Origin: Cryptomeria japonica
Taxonomy: Eukaryota > Streptophyta > Pinopsida > Cupressales > Cupressaceae
NCBI RefSeq assembly: GCF_030272615.1
Contig: NC_081414.1
Coordinates: forward strand, 766,368,483-766,428,482
Length of the DNA: 60,000 nucleotides
Direction: 5' to 3'
Made by a program: the position numbers and the translations under genes. Numbering within the stretch: position 1 is the first letter of the stretch; each line of letters opens with the position of its first letter. The notes beneath the pieces are model-generated. The model saw only the letters and a list, made by a program, of their open reading frames with translations, made no database searches and was not told the origin of the DNA. Shown here piece after piece: positions 46,880 through 59,037 of the stretch.

Positions 46880-48400
46880 CTTCCAAGCCGTCCCATTGTT
46901 CTCTATCTCCAAGGATTCCTCAAGTCAATGGTTGCTCTTAGATCATTGAGCAACTGACCTTTTAGAATGACAACTTGAAGAACAAGTGATATGTGATGAA
47001 AATGATCTATATGCAATGCATTTTAGATCCATAAGATTATAAAAAAGCTAGCTATGATGAAGATCATGCTATGATAAAGAAACTAAACATGTCATGATAT
47101 TGATATTATGCTATGATAACATGCTATGCTAACATGATATATACTGTGATAATAATAAAAATGCTTCTGAATGCTTAAGCTTATGATTGAGACAAAGAGA
47201 GGCAAATTCTGGATTCTAAGACTAAGACTTGGTGATCCCTCATAATGAAGTGAGTCCTATTTATAGAAGAAATAGGGAATTGGATGGTTAAGATTGAATT
47301 ATCTTAATGAGGGTTAGGATTGTATGATCCTCAATCCATGTGATACTTTCAATCCAATCACATGTTGACAAGTGTCAATATGAGAAGGCTTGAGAGGAGA
47401 GAGAAGGGGCATTACATGCTTGAGGGGACATGATGGTTACCCTAGGGGGTTTGGTTAGGGTTGAGTTAGTGGATAATTCTTTTATCCAAGGGATAAATGG
47501 ATGTGTAAGGGCTAAAAGATAACTATGGTCAAAGCAATGAATGCTTGAAGATACATGTAGGTTAAAGGTATGGTTAAATTGGAGAGAAAGTCTCTAACCA
47601 AGGGTCACAAGTGGGTTAGTTAGTTTTAATCCTTTAATGATTAATGAAGACTTTGAGGATTAACTTGTTGAAGAAATAAAGCCTTTAATGCTTTGAGAAG
47701 TGACTCCTTCCTAATTCCTTTGTTTAGGATTGTGCAAATGTTTAGGAGAGGGTTAGTCTTAATTAGAAGGGATTAGAAGAATCCAGAAGAAGGGTTGGTG
47801 TGCAAGTGAACTTTGTAGGAGAATGCAAATGGGAGCGATTTTTAGGATTCTAATTGAAAATAATTAATTTATTTCCATTTATGGGTGCGACTTGTAGGAG
47901 ATAGATTTAAATAAATATTAATTTATTTAAATGTGAATGTGAATTTTGATTTTATTTAAATAAATCTCAATTTATTTAAATGAGAAAAAATGGGGATAAA
48001 GCATTAAATGCTTGAAGACTTGAAGGAAGTCATTAATGGCTTATAAAGATTCTAGAAGGAAACCATTAAAGGCTTGAAGACTTTGAGGGAAACCATTGAA
48101 GGTTTGAAGACTTTGAGGGAAACCATTAAAGGCTTAAGAAAACTCTAGAAGGAAACCATTAAAGACTTGAAGACTTTAAGGAAGACATTAAAGGTTTGAG
48201 TTGATGGGTTTTGGGTTAACCTTTGGTTTAAGAATGTGCAAACCATTAAACAGTGATTAGGCTAATAATAGGGGTTTAGACACGATTAGGAGAAAGGTTA
48301 ACTTGCAACTTGCATTTTCTAGAAAGTGCAAGTGGGTGAGGGATTTAGAATTTTAAATAAATATTAATTACGTTGAAGGCATTCCTTATATGAGATGAAC
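46880..48400 (-). mobile_element. AT-rich LTR-like repeat, copy III
   Basis: It shares an ordered series of blocks with copy I (14870-16192): CCATTGTTCTCTATCTC, GATCATTGAGCAA, CTATTTATAGAAGAAATAGG versus TTATTTATAGGATAAATAGG, and TGGTCAAAGCAATGAATGCT, followed by AAATAAAT tracts. The expected terminal GTCTACA is not found near 48400, so this copy is truncated at its right end. Both boundaries are approximate. Confidence 0.55.
48001..48200. repeat. Minisatellite, roughly 30-bp units
   Basis: Units of about 28-34 bp carry GAAACCATTAAAGGCTTGAA then GACTTTGAGG or a TCTAGAAGG variant, repeated about six times with substitutions. It lies inside LTR-like copy III and appears to be a local expansion there. 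Confidence 0.75.
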
Positions 48401-49994
48401 AACCTGATTTTTAAAATCTATGGTAGAAAGTTAGCCAAAAAAAATGCAAGACCATTGGAAACGTTTTCACCGTTGATTGTTCTTTTCCATATTTGGTCGT
48501 ACAGTGTCAGTGCGTGAAAGGACTGCCTTCCTTTCACGCCTTTCACACCTTTCACCGGTATTGAACCGTTAGATATCCGTTGGTCGTTTTCCCCTTCCAT
48601 TTTGACTATTTTCTTCCATCTCCATTTTCTTGTTGCCATTTCTCGTCCGCCATAATGCTTTTTGTAAATCACATTTGCTCTTTTTTTTGCGCTTCATACA
48701 TTATTTGCTAATATGCTACCATAGTACCGCTAGGTGTAGGAAATTAAATGAAAAATATTAAAGTTTTGAGGACACGTTCCCAGGCAGACTCTACCCCCAA
48801 CACCCTCTTGTGATTATTTCCTTTCAAAAATTAATGCCCCTTTTACCTACAAAAGCTTACATAATAAAATAGATTTTTTTAAAAATAACCATTAGAATAT
48901 GAAGATCATTAAATGTATTTTAATAATAATGTAAGATCATTTTTATTATAAAATTATTAATTTTTTAAAATTAATTTTTTTATATAATTTGAATTTTTTA
49001 TTAAACTAATTTATTTAAAAATAAAATATTTATAAAATATTGAATTCTAACATTGAAAAATATTCTTATTTTAATTTTTTGTTAAATAACTATTAAATTT
49101 ACATTCATTTTTATTATATTTATTAATTCTTTTATATAATTTGGAAAAAAATATTATAATAATTTATTTTAAAAATTATAAAAAATAAAATATTTGGAAA
49201 ATATTCTTACTTTAATTTTTTTTAAATTATCATTTTTATTAATATTTTGATTTTGCTACATTTTGAGTTTACATTTAATTTTTCTCTATTATATTATTTA
49301 ATTTAGATTCAAGTTTGAAAATAAAACACATTATTTTAATTATTATACAAAACTTACTTTTAATTATTATACAAAACTTATTATTTTTATTTTGTTAAAA
49401 TAAATAGTTGAAAATAAATTAAGATAAATAATTAACAAGAAATTTGAAATATGTTTTGAAATCTCTTTCTCTTATTTATCTATTTATCTCTATCTCTCCT
49501 CTCTCATCATTGCTCCCTCTTTTTATATTGTGCTACTTCTCTTCTATCCTTTCAACATTTCTCTCTCACTCTCTTTCCCTCCCTCTCTATCTTCTCGTCT
49601 CTTCCTCTCCCTTCCAAACCATATCTTATTATCTCTATCCCTCTCTTCTTCACTCCATGTCTCCTCTCTCTATATCCCTCTCTTTACCTATGATATTGTC
49701 CACTAGGAAATATAAATTAGTGGAGGGTTCAAAAATTTATATATATCTAACTCGTCATTGAGAGAGCCCATTGGAGTATTAGACAATTCTTATATGGCAA
49801 TAAATATTTTATAAATTTGAAATTTGAAATTTATGTATAAATAATTTAACTCTTCGATTTATTGACAACATGAATTCATGTTTTACGCTTATCATTTAAA
49901 GTTATAATAACAATAATAAGTACATGGCCTTAAACCTAACTGCCTTCCTATACATCTTGGTAAATATTTACGGACAAATCCACTCATCCTTTAA
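48401..49994. other. Anonymous sequence: unique-looking 5' part, then very AT-rich and CT-rich tracts
   Basis: Positions 48420-48670 have balanced composition (for example a doubled CTTTCACRCCTTTCAC) and hold an 84-codon minus frame without a recognised domain. Positions 48840-49440 are almost pure A/T. Positions 49455-49690 are a pyrimidine-rich CTCTCTC-type tract on plus, which keeps a 105-codon frame open by composition. No gene was found. Confidence 0.4.
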
Positions 49995-51000
49995 TGCGAT
50001 TGAAATTTTTTCAACAAGTTTACTAATTCATCATAGAGATATAATTCATTTATGACCAATAGAATGTCGTTGAAATGAAGGATATGAAGATTCATATGTT
50101 AGAATTTGTACTATATATAAATCTAAAAAAGGATCAATGGTTAATGGTTTTTCAAACAAGTATGTAGAATATGTACAATATAATAACAAAAACTATGGAA
50201 TTGACCACATGGTTTACGTTATCTTTGTTTGAATATAAGAATTTGAAATATTTTTGGAACCTCTCAACCCAATACAAAATCAACATGTATAGACAAGATC
50301 CTAATTTTTTTTTGCATATCTTTCCCATTAGGTTTTGCTTCAATTGATTTTTGATACTTGTAAGAGGATACATAATTGCATGGTTGATTTCTAACTATAA
50401 AGAAGAATAGTGGTCAAAACAATAATTGATAAAGTGACATAATGCAATTTTGTTTTTTGATAAGTTTAACAAGTTTAATAATTTAACCTATAAAGATCAT
50501 TCATTAATCACTAATATCAAGTCCTTGAAATCAAGGATAGGAAGATTCATATGTTAGAATTTGTAGTATGTACAATATGTATCTCATCAATTATGTAAAT
50601 GATCTAATTGTAAAAAAATTAAATGAATTAAATGAAATAAATTAAAGAAAATTAAATTTTAAAAAAATAGGAAACATCAATTTATTTGATCAATTAAAAA
50701 AAATCATACCCAATTTATTGGTTATTTTTTAATAAGAATTTGAAATGTTCTTGGAACCTCTCAACCCAATACAAAATCAACATGTATAAACAAGATCTCT
50801 TTTTTTTTTTTGGCATATCTTCCCCATTAGGTTTTGCTTCAATTGGTTTTTGATCCTTGTAAGAGGATGCATAATTGCATAGTTGATTTCTAACTATAAA
50901 GAATAATAGTGGTCAAAACAATAATTGATAAAATGACATAATGCAAAATTTAATTTTTTGATAAGTTTAACAAGTTTAATAATTAAACCTATAGAGATCA
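49995..51000. repeat. Tandem duplication, about 500-bp unit x 2
   Basis: Homologous blocks recur at about 500-bp spacing. GAACCTCTCAACCCAATACA occurs at about 50258 and 50753. TGCATAATTGCATRGTTGAT-type blocks occur at about 50372 and 50870. GATAAGTTTAACAAGTTTAA occurs at about 50459 and 50960. GAAGATTCATATGTTAGAAT occurs at about 50086 and 50542. A third, partial unit begins near 50955. The copies are diverged by small indels and substitutions. No coding content was found. Confidence 0.75.
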
Positions 51001-51757
51001 TTTAAACCTATAAGGTTATGAATTTTTTTAATTGATCAAATAAATTGATATTTCCTATAGTGAATGCAATACATTTCAATATAAGAATGTTGTGGTAAAA
51101 ACTTACCATAATTATTATATTAGAAATAATTTTTCTTCTATCTTTCTCTTACACACTTCATATTTCTTGTTTTCTATCTATAGCTTTGTTTCTCAAGCTC
51201 TTTATCTCGTCTTACTTCTATATATCTATTTCTATCCACATCTCTCTCTCATATCTTTCTATCAATAAAAGTATATTACTTTAGCACCAATTTTGCTCGG
51301 ATTTTTACATCTAGATGTTATGAAATTTTGATAATTTTGTTAAAACATTTTTATATGATATTAAAAAAATATTATTATGGTTTATAATTAATTACCAATT
51401 AAATTATATATATTGTAATCATATTTATTATTTTATATAATATGAATTATATTATTATATATTGTATTGTAATATATAATTAATATACAATATATTTTTA
51501 TATAGTATTTATTAAATTTTATTATTATATATTGTATTTTATATAATTATAATTATTAAATTTATTTTTATAATAATATTATAAGTTTGATAATTTGATT
51601 GATTCAAAATAATTCTTTTAAAGATTGTTGGGTTTTGTGCGAGAATTTTTTACTCGACTTTCATCAATAGTCACCTTTAGACATAATAGGCCTTTAATGT
51701 ATCTGTATTTCTATTATTTAAAGATTTTTGGTAAAGGTCAATTTTAATAATATTAAA

Positions 51758-51758
<1 letters not shown>
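51001..51758. other. Very AT-rich sequence, no gene recognised
   Basis: It consists of AT-rich tracts and short CT-rich patches (51120-51260). There is no coding motif, terminal repeat or RNA gene. Confidence 0.4.

Positions 51759-51852
<94 letters not shown>
51759..51852. repeat. (TA)n microsatellite, about 94 bp
   Basis: This is an uninterrupted alternating TA tract. It can form cruciform DNA and is likely to vary in length. Confidence 0.95.
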
Positions 51853-51856
<4 letters not shown>

Positions 51857-52083
51857 ATTTAATAATTTATTTGTGCAATTTCATTTATCTTTTTTGTGAG
51901 AGTTAGGAAAGCTAGGGATAGTGCTATAACAAAGCCTAATCATCTTCTTGAATTGTGGGTTTTATTTTAGTTGATTTGAAGCTATCACTTATCCATTAAG
52001 ACATTTGCTGCACAAACCACATCATTTGTCAAATGCTCCATCAGTTCACCTCACATACTACATAACTGTAGGCAAAGAAATAG

Positions 52084-52211
<128 letters not shown>

Positions 52212-52339
52212 GCAAAAAAAACATAGTTATCCAAATAACATACCAATTAACCTCATGTACTGCACAACTGTATCCAAATAATAGACCAAAAAATTTCCTA
52301 TTTGACCTCCCATGCCTCTTCGGCGTACCCATTGCACAC

Positions 52340-52674
52340 CAAGGTGCAATTGCTAGTCTATTTAAATGTGAGGGAGGGATTTTGAACATTTAAATAAATA
52401 TCAATTTAATTAAATGTGAGAGATGGGATTTCGGTGATTTAAATAATTAAATAAATATTGATTTATTTAAAAGTGAGAGGTGGGATTTTGGGGATTTAAA
52501 TAAATTTATTTATTTAAATGTGAAGGAGGATTTAATTAAACAAATATGATTTATTTAATTAATTAATGGTCTGAATTTGGTTAAGCGAATTGAATCAAAT
52601 AAATTAAATAGTTTATTTAATTAATAGGAGAAGAGGGTTGGGCTGAATTAATTAAATATTAATTTAATTAATAG
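52340..52674 (-). mobile_element. AT-rich LTR-like repeat, left part, interrupted by a LINE
   Basis: It consists of repeated TTTAAATGTGAGRGRKGGGAT and AATTAAATAAATATYRATTT-type blocks that resemble the AT-rich heads of the repeats at 14870 and 26269. It is continued after the LINE at 59038. The left border is approximate. Confidence 0.5.
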
Positions 52675-52853
52675 TTTTTTTTTATATTGCTTATAAGGAG
52701 AGAAGACTATTACAAAAACATTTACAGTTTTTCAACCTGGACGGCAGGTCCAACCTTCACAAGTTTAACAGTTTTACCAAGAGATATAGACAGAGATGTA
52801 AAAATTTATACATATAATACTCTAATGTTTAATTCAAAAAAAGGAGTCACTAT

Positions 52854-52923
52854 GCGGAGCATCCATCCATGAAATATGTCAATTATCCTTGAAGAATTTT
52901 CTCCTGCGGAGCATCCATCCATG
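52854..52923. repeat. 18-bp direct repeat near the LINE 3' end
   Basis: GCGGAGCATCCATCCATG occurs at 52854-52871 and again at 52906-52923. It lies in the last 250 bp of the LINE. Confidence 0.85.
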
Positions 52924-53194
52924 CGGTCCAACCCCTGGGGCCCTCCATCCAAACAACTTGTTTTCCATCAAGGAGTTCTGTGAGCATCTGAATCTGATCT
53001 TGGATAGGATCTTGCACTCTGGCCACCTCTGCTCGCAGGGTCTCCAGAGCCAGGTCCACCTCTTTCTTCCCTTTGACTGTCCTCTTCCATTTATATTCGT
53101 TCTCCAGCTCATGAAGGAACATCTTTGCGTTTCCATCCTTTATGAATCTGAAGAACTTGTTCTTCTCTACATTCATTGTCACTGATACCTGCAA
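52879..53194 (-). pseudogene. 3' region of the LINE with an open 103-codon frame
   Basis: The frame (52883-53194) starts MQVSVTMNVEKNKFFRFIKD and is rich in charged residues with a helical, possibly coiled-coil part (ALETLRAEVARVQDPIQDQ). It lies downstream of the zinc-binding region of ORF2, out of frame with it. It may be the eroded end of ORF2, a captured fragment, or chance. No domain is recognised. Confidence 0.35.
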
Positions 53195-53199
53195 GAGAA

Positions 53200-54194
53200 T
53201 TCGATGAAGGGTGAGTCCACGAAAAGACTCAGTAAGGGCCCACTTCAGCCCTGAAATTTATCTTCATTTCTTAATTTCCAAATGTGCCATAAAATCTCAG
53301 AAGTAAGAACATACCAGAAAAGGTTAGTGTCCTTTTTTAGATCTTTAATATATCTGATTATAACATCGAGAACAGTAAATTGAACAGGAAATTGGATACC
53401 AAATAATAACCAAATTTCTTTAGCAATGCTACAATAAAAAAAATATGTCTAACTGATTTAGGAACCCTACAAATATTACAAATATCACTGTTGTTATGAT
53501 CTTTTCTGATTGGTAACCTATTTAAAATCAACAACCATTTAAAATATTTCTCTTTAGGAGCGACAGGGCTACTCTAGAGCCTATTGAACACCTTCTGCCA
53601 TTGTTTAACATAAAATTTTGCAAACCACAACTTGTTAACATGGGAAATTATTGCTTCATCATATGTTAGGGTCTTATAAATAACACTAGTTTTAACATTA
53701 TGAACTGAGATGGCATTATTCCACAAAAGATCCATAGAAAATTCTATATCATTTTTGCATTTCTTGGGCAAGAGCTTTTCACAGGCTTTCTGTAACATAC
53801 TATATGTGTGTTTATGGGAACTCAAAAGGTTAAATCTAGCTCTAAGGGTATCCCAATCCAGCAGCTTATCATCCTTAATAATATCTTTAAAGAAGCAGAT
53901 GCCTTTTGCCGCCCATGCTTTGGCAGAGCACCCCTGAGTGAGGGCCAAGGGTTTGGATGAGTGCAAGAGGTTCCACCAAATGGATCTAGCACCATGGATA
54001 AACTCATTGTTGCTGACTCTAAAGTTGGTGATGAAGGGCTTAACACTACTCCAGGCCTTCCAGATAGACTTGAAGATATTGGACCCTTGTACTGATACCT
54101 CGAAGTCTCTAACCACAAGGTCACAGAAAGGGAGGGATTTCCAAGTTTTGGCCTTCTTTAGTACGACCTTCAAAATATTATTCCTAACCAACAC
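53200..54194 (-). pseudogene. LINE ORF2, C-terminal part with zf-RVT-type zinc-binding region
   Basis: An open stretch (54194 to 53574, 206 codons) continues in the same frame after a TAG stop into KWLLILNRLPIRKDHNNSD, then C-x2-C (CNIC), H and C residues (VRHIFFYC) and AKEIWLLFG. That is the W..L..RLP...C..C....H.F..C..A..IW pattern of the zinc-binding domain found C-terminal to reverse transcriptase in plant LINEs. It is one frame off from the upstream reverse-transcriptase part, so a frameshift lies near 54170-54195. Confidence 0.75.
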
Positions 54195-55500
54195 TTTCCA
54201 CGGTTCATTCCCATCAAAAGCCTGGATAATCCACTTTGCTGCAAGAGCAATTCCTTAAGTCCTAACCCTCCCAGACTCTTGTCCTTATGGCACCACTCCC
54301 ATTTAACAGAATGCATTTTCTTTTTACCTTTTCCATCAGACCACAAGAAGTTCCTGATGGTTTTCTGTATTTCTAGGATCTGGTAATTGGAGAACATCCA
54401 TACTAATGAGTAATAAATGTTGTAAGAGGATATAACTTTTTGGCAAACCTGCATTCTCCCAGCAAGTGGAAGATATCTGTTATCCCATCTGTTAAGTTTT
54501 TTTTCTATTTTGGTTCTAACCCATTGCCACATTTCTTTGAGAGATGGGGATATTGCAAATGGAATTCCTAGGTACCTGACTATCTTGTTAGGTCCTCCCC
54601 ATTGGATCCCAAACTGCTGCAACCAGTCTGGAGGCTGCTCCTCCCAACCAAGCATGGTAGATTTGCTTTGTGAAACTTTAGCTCCTAAAATCTCCCCTAG
54701 AAATTTGATTTTACCTTCTAGGGATTCAAAGTTATGTTTATTGATATCTAGAAAGAGTGATGTATCATCAGCAAATTGTGCATTGATCAGTTCTTCCCCA
54801 TTTGGAAGTTGGATCCCCTAAACTTTAGGAGAGATAGTAGAATCTCTAAGAATGTAGAACAGGGCATCGGCTGCAATAATGAAGAGAGCAGGGGCTAAGG
54901 GGCAACCCTGTCTAATGGACCTGCCTAGAGAAATGTTTTGAGTCAGGGATCCATTAACTTCAACTTGAGTTGAAGCGTCTTTGAGCAAAACCATAATCCA
55001 TTTACAAAATTCTGTTGGAAAACCAAAAGCTTCTAACATAGTCAGAATAAAGCCCCATTCTATCCTGTCGTATGCTTTTTCGAAATCTAGAAGAAAAATG
55101 GCTACGTTTTGTCTTGGAGTCCTCACCCATTCCATGGCCTCCCAGCTGGTAATTAGATTTTCCAGTATATATCTTCCTTTGATAAAGCCTGTTTGTGTGG
55201 AGCAGATGAATTTAGGGAGAATGTTTTCCAATCTGATCGCTAGAGTTTTGGCCAATATTTTGTAAGAAACGTTAAGGAGTGTTATCGGTCTCCAGTTTTT
55301 GATAAGGGACTTGTCCCCATCCTTAGGAAGTAGTTTGATAATCCCACAGTTAATTCATTCCCCTAGAGAGACAATGTTAAAGGCCTCAATGTAAAGCTCA
55401 TGCAGGTCATGACTCAAACAAATCCTCATTGGCTTTATAGAATTCTATCGTCAGCCCATCCGAGCCTGGAGATTTGTCATTATTTAGGTTTTTGATGGCA
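54170..55500 (-). pseudogene. LINE ORF2, reverse transcriptase domain
   Basis: Landmarks from N to C are KSPGSDGLTIEFYK (about 55440-55485), LLPKDGDKSLIKNWRPIT, LLNVSYKILAKTLAIRLENI, TGFIKGRYILENL, FLLDFEKAYDRIEW (motif A, with Asp), IRQGCPLAPALF and FADDTSLF (motif C, with both Asp), then RYLGIPF and NRWDNRYLPLAGRM. The catalytic Asp triad is intact. Breaks are a TGA near 55355, an upstream frameshift near 55425 and a TAG at 54818-54820 just before the FADD part. The reading frame from 55255 to 54170 is otherwise continuous. The enzyme copied the LINE RNA at the nicked target (target-primed reverse transcription). This copy cannot produce the full protein. Confidence 0.88.
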
Positions 55501-56318
55501 TTTTTAACTTCTTGTAGAGTGATAGGCCCTTTTAATGCCTAAGCATCTGCCTCTGAGATTTTAGGAGGAATAAACCTTCTGCACTTTTCTCTTACTTCCC
55601 AGGAGTTAGCAGAGTCTTCAGATGAGAAGAGACCTTTATAGAATTGGAAGAATGCCTCCTTGATATCTTCCAAATCCTTAACTTCTCTTTTTTCTACCCA
55701 AATCCTACCAATTTGTTCTCTACACTATTTTTACTTTAGCATATTAAAGAAAAATTTGGATCCTTTGTCCCCAAATTGCATCCAATGTGCTTGAGCTCTG
55801 ATTATGGCCCCTCTGGTCTTAGTCTATTGATGCTTTCTGAGTCTATCCCTGGCCAAGGCTACCTCATGGGTAAGTTCAATACTGCTTGGATTGTCTTCAA
55901 TCTTAGTTTCACACAAGTGGAAGTTTTCAGCTAGACTTTTCTCTTTCTATCTAAAATCCCTTGCTTTCTTTTGCCCTATGGTTTGAAGTAGCACTTGCCA
56001 GCTATCCACATTCTAGTTCCATCTTTCCACACAAGAGTTCAACAATCTATTCCTTTTGTTAAACATCCTGACAATTCTAACCGCACTCAACACATCTATA
56101 TCTAAGAGAAGGCTGGAATTCAGAAAGAACTTATCCTTTGGAGTTTCCTTGCTCTCAGGGTAGTCCCTGAGTCTAACCTGACAGATGATAGGATGATGAT
56201 CTGAAAGAGTGGTTGGATGAACTGTTATAGGACTGCCATTATTGCCTAGGTCAAAAGAGAAATGGTCTTTATTAGCATAGAACCTATCCAGCCTACAAAA
56301 GATCCTGTGTTTCCCACT
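55501..56318 (-). pseudogene. LINE ORF2, linker between endonuclease and reverse transcriptase
   Basis: The region is cut by several stops and frameshifts, but recognisable pieces remain, such as GAIIRAQAHWMQFGDKGSKF (the usual RSR..WL..GD.NTKFF region) around 55740-55815. It is the most eroded part of ORF2. Confidence 0.65.
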
Positions 56319-56906
56319 CTAGAAGTTGCACCATGTGTACCAAATTTCAAAGTTATCTTTCTTTTTGCAGAACATAGGGTCAAACAGTTTTTTCCGGTTT
56401 TTCAATCTTTCCTTGTGAAGTTTCTCCATCCCTTTCCATTCCATAGGCATACCTCCATACTTGTCTTCCTGAGTTTCAACCATTTTAAAGTCACCTCCTA
56501 CCATCCAGGGGATATCTGGCAATGTGGAGGTCCAATCCCATAATGCAGTTCTCTCCCTATAGTCGTTGGGGGCATAAATGGAACAAATTCCAAATCTGAA
56601 TCCATTATTATCTAGGGACACATAGACCGCTCTGTTACATGGTGAGCATCCTTGGCTTACTATACAATCTTTCCATCTGGGGTTGATAAGAATTCCAACA
56701 CCTCCTCTACCTCTGTCGTGATTTGAGGAGATCTTGATGGAGTCTTTCCATATAAATTCTAGATTGACATCTAGGGTAAACTTTACAGCCTTGAGCTCTT
56801 GAAGCATAATGAAGTCTGTGTTCTTATGCTGGTTGACAAATCTTCTGACCATTTGTTTCCTATCTGGAGATTCCAGACCCCTAATGTTCCAAGAGATGCA
56901 CTTCAT
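56319..56906 (-). pseudogene. LINE ORF2, N-terminal APE-type endonuclease
   Basis: A frame of 195 codons starts MKCISWNIRGLESPDRKQMV at 56906, which is a plausible true ORF2 start. It shows the endonuclease/exonuclease/phosphatase fold motifs: WNIRGL with Asn7, LQELK with Glu37, IYAPN (Tyr111 region), and GGDFK at 137-141. The family has GDFN, so the catalytic Asn is Lys here, and that change alone should impair cleavage. It stops at 56319 after TWCNF, before the conserved SDH end of the domain. The enzyme nicks target DNA to prime reverse transcription. Confidence 0.85.
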
Positions 56907-56925
56907 CTAGGTTCAGAGTATTGAT

Positions 56926-57764
56926 TTATTCTTTGGATGCTTTAAACTTGTTAAAGCATCTTGGGAGGTCTTTCTTCTCCTCATTATTCCTTCTGTTAAT
57001 AGTGCCCCTGTTTTTGGATCCCAGAGGCCTACCCCTTCTCCTTCTAGGGATTGCCTCGGGATTTTCAGTATCCGAAGTCGAGTTTCCTTCTTCTCCTAGG
57101 CACTCTTCTCCCCAGTCTTCCTCATCTATTTCAGACTCCTTCCTAATGATCCCCTGATTGGGGGTCTCCGGGGTCTTAGCACAAGAATCTAAAGCCTTCA
57201 AACTATCTGGAAGGTCTAGATTAACACCATCACTAGATATTGGATTAGTATCACCAGCCTTGGGTTCAACAACAATGACCTCAATCACACAGGAATCTTC
57301 AAGCTCTACAAGCTTCTTAGGGGGAATGATAGGGATTGAATCAGGAATGGGTTCAGATTGAGAGGGGGGCTCAACTTTGGTGGTGAAGGGAGGATCCTTT
57401 CATGGAATCTCCTTAAATGAGACATCCATGTCTGTCGAACTTCTGTGAGAAGTTGTATTCATCAACCCAACCTGGCCCCCTCCCAAACTCAACTCACTAC
57501 TCACATCGACTCTATCCTTAGGGTTATGAGCACCATGGTTATCACCATTAGAGATTAGGCTAGAGAATTTCATCTCCGGGGGGACTCAAGACCATCATCT
57601 TCCATGGGAGATGTTAAATTGTTGTCCAGATTAATCTTATTAGTCAAAATACTAGGACCATTTGCCCTATTTTTTTCCAATGCTAATTGTTGTGCATTTT
57701 TCCTCCTTCTTTTCTTAGGGTTCTTCCCTACAATTTGAAATTCCTCCTACGGATTCTCATTTAT
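56926..57764 (-). pseudogene. LINE ORF1, C-terminal part with RGRP motif, frameshifted
   Basis: An open frame at 57288-56926 (120 codons) carries an acidic tract (EIDEEDWGEECLGEEG) and RRRRGRPLGSKNRG, an AT-hook-like motif common near the end of plant LINE ORF1 proteins. It is out of frame with the ORF1 front part, and stops lie at 57289-57764. It ends 20 bp before the ORF2 start. Confidence 0.65.
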
Positions 57765-58802
57765 CTATTTTAGAGCATTTGAGATTACAGAATGGGGGGG
57801 GCGGAGGGGAGCACCAGAGGTACCAGAGTTGAATATTTTTCCACCTTCCAGGGGTTTAGGGTTTTCCCCTTTTAACAAGTTATTGATTTTTTTACTAATG
57901 CCAGTGAGCTTATCCATGCTTGGGATGTGCATTTCATGAACAGGTGGCGGGTTGTTAGATTGATTACGAGGTCTATCCGAGCCCTTAGTTTTATTAATAA
58001 TCGGGCAATTCCTACAGATATGCCCTTCTTTCCTACAAAGAAAGCATGCATTCACCCCACCAAGGATTTCAATAGGGCAAACCACGACTTTTGTTTCAAG
58101 ATTAATATTAACCGTTTTAGGGAAATCACACCCAGGATTAAGTGATATCAAAACCCTAGCATCTAAATGAGGAATAAGCGAGGATGGGTTATCAATCCGA
58201 ATAGCTTTGCCTATTGGTTCCAGTATTTGGGGTATGAATTTCCACAAAAGCGGAGGCACTCCTTGGATTAGAACCCATTTAGGGCACGAGAGTGCAAGAA
58301 TTTCTTCATTGACCGCTTCTGGTGTCCATTCTAGGGCACAAAATGTGCATTTTCTGACATACCGGTATTGTTTACTAAGCACTTCTTTCTGCATTTTATG
58401 ATCTTTAAAAAAAATAACAAACAATCCTTTTTGAATGAGTCTACAGAACGAAACCAAATAACCTAATTTAGTATTCCAAACATTCCTAATCCAATCATCA
58501 ATGAATTTATGATCAGAGCATTTATCCAAATCCACAGTAGCAAAGAAGATTGTAGTGTCTCTAAGTCTATCCTTTTCCATATTAATTTCTTTACACATTA
58601 GGTCATTAGGAGAGATGGAGATAGATTCCCGAGCCGAGTGAGGGTCCTTACCTTCTTCACAAGGGCTACCATTAGGGTTCGTGACAAACCTCGCACCTTT
58701 GACGACAGAGGGAGAAGAAGATGTGACTGCATCTTTGAAGGACTTAGGTTTAAATGTGGCATCGTTGTTGATTTTTGCAGCGCCTCCGGAAGAGCCCTCC
58801 AT
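57765..58802 (-). pseudogene. LINE ORF1, N-terminal part: DUF4283-like region and CCHC knuckle, 345 codons
   Basis: The frame starts MEGSSGGAAKINNDATFKPK at 58802. Residues 80-215 resemble the DUF4283 region of plant LINE ORF1 (FIDDWIRNVW, GLFVIFFKD, WTPEAVNEE, VLIQGVPPLLW). Residues 235-266 have the form KVVVCPIEILGGVNACFLCR with a C-x2-C-x4-H-x4-C knuckle at C253, C256, H261 and C266. The protein would bind LINE RNA in a ribonucleoprotein particle. The stop at 57765 is probably secondary, since coding sense resumes in another frame down to 56926. The N-terminal part alone is intact, so a truncated ORF1 could be made. Confidence 0.8.
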
Positions 58803-59037
58803 TAACTGGCATTAAACGCCCGCACAAGGGAAGGCAGAGAGAAGCGACGACGAGGAGGACGTAAAGGGAGCCTGCACACAAGACAGTTAATGCACTTACC
58901 TACGTGGGAGGCCCGCGTACATCCCCACGTCAAAGCCTACGGCTCTGCAACCAAAGTCTAAACCCTAGGTCAAGACAAAGTTGCAGAGCGATCGATTATT
59001 CTCTAAATACATCCTTTTCAAAACCTGAAGCGTATTC

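Larger units (their letters stand above)
52675..59037 (-). mobile_element. L1-type LINE, near full length, inactive (6.4 kb)
   Basis: The 13-mer ATTTAATTAATAG lies directly before the T-run (52662-52674) and directly after the 5' end (59038-59050), a LINE-type target-site duplication. The host DNA is AT-rich, so part of that match could be chance. The T-run at 52675-52683 is the poly(A) tail on the minus strand. From 5' to 3' the minus strand has a 235-bp leader, ORF1 (58802 downward), a junction near 56915, and ORF2 with endonuclease, reverse transcriptase and a C-terminal zinc-binding region, followed by a 3' region. This is the plan of plant L1-clade elements. Stops and frameshifts in both frames make it inactive, but most of its length is kept, so it is of moderate age and younger than the LTR it interrupts. 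Confidence 0.88.

Noticed and set aside
49444-49761. 105-codon plus-strand frame of Ser/Leu/Pro
   Set aside because: It is a CT-rich low-complexity tract with no domain or conserved context.
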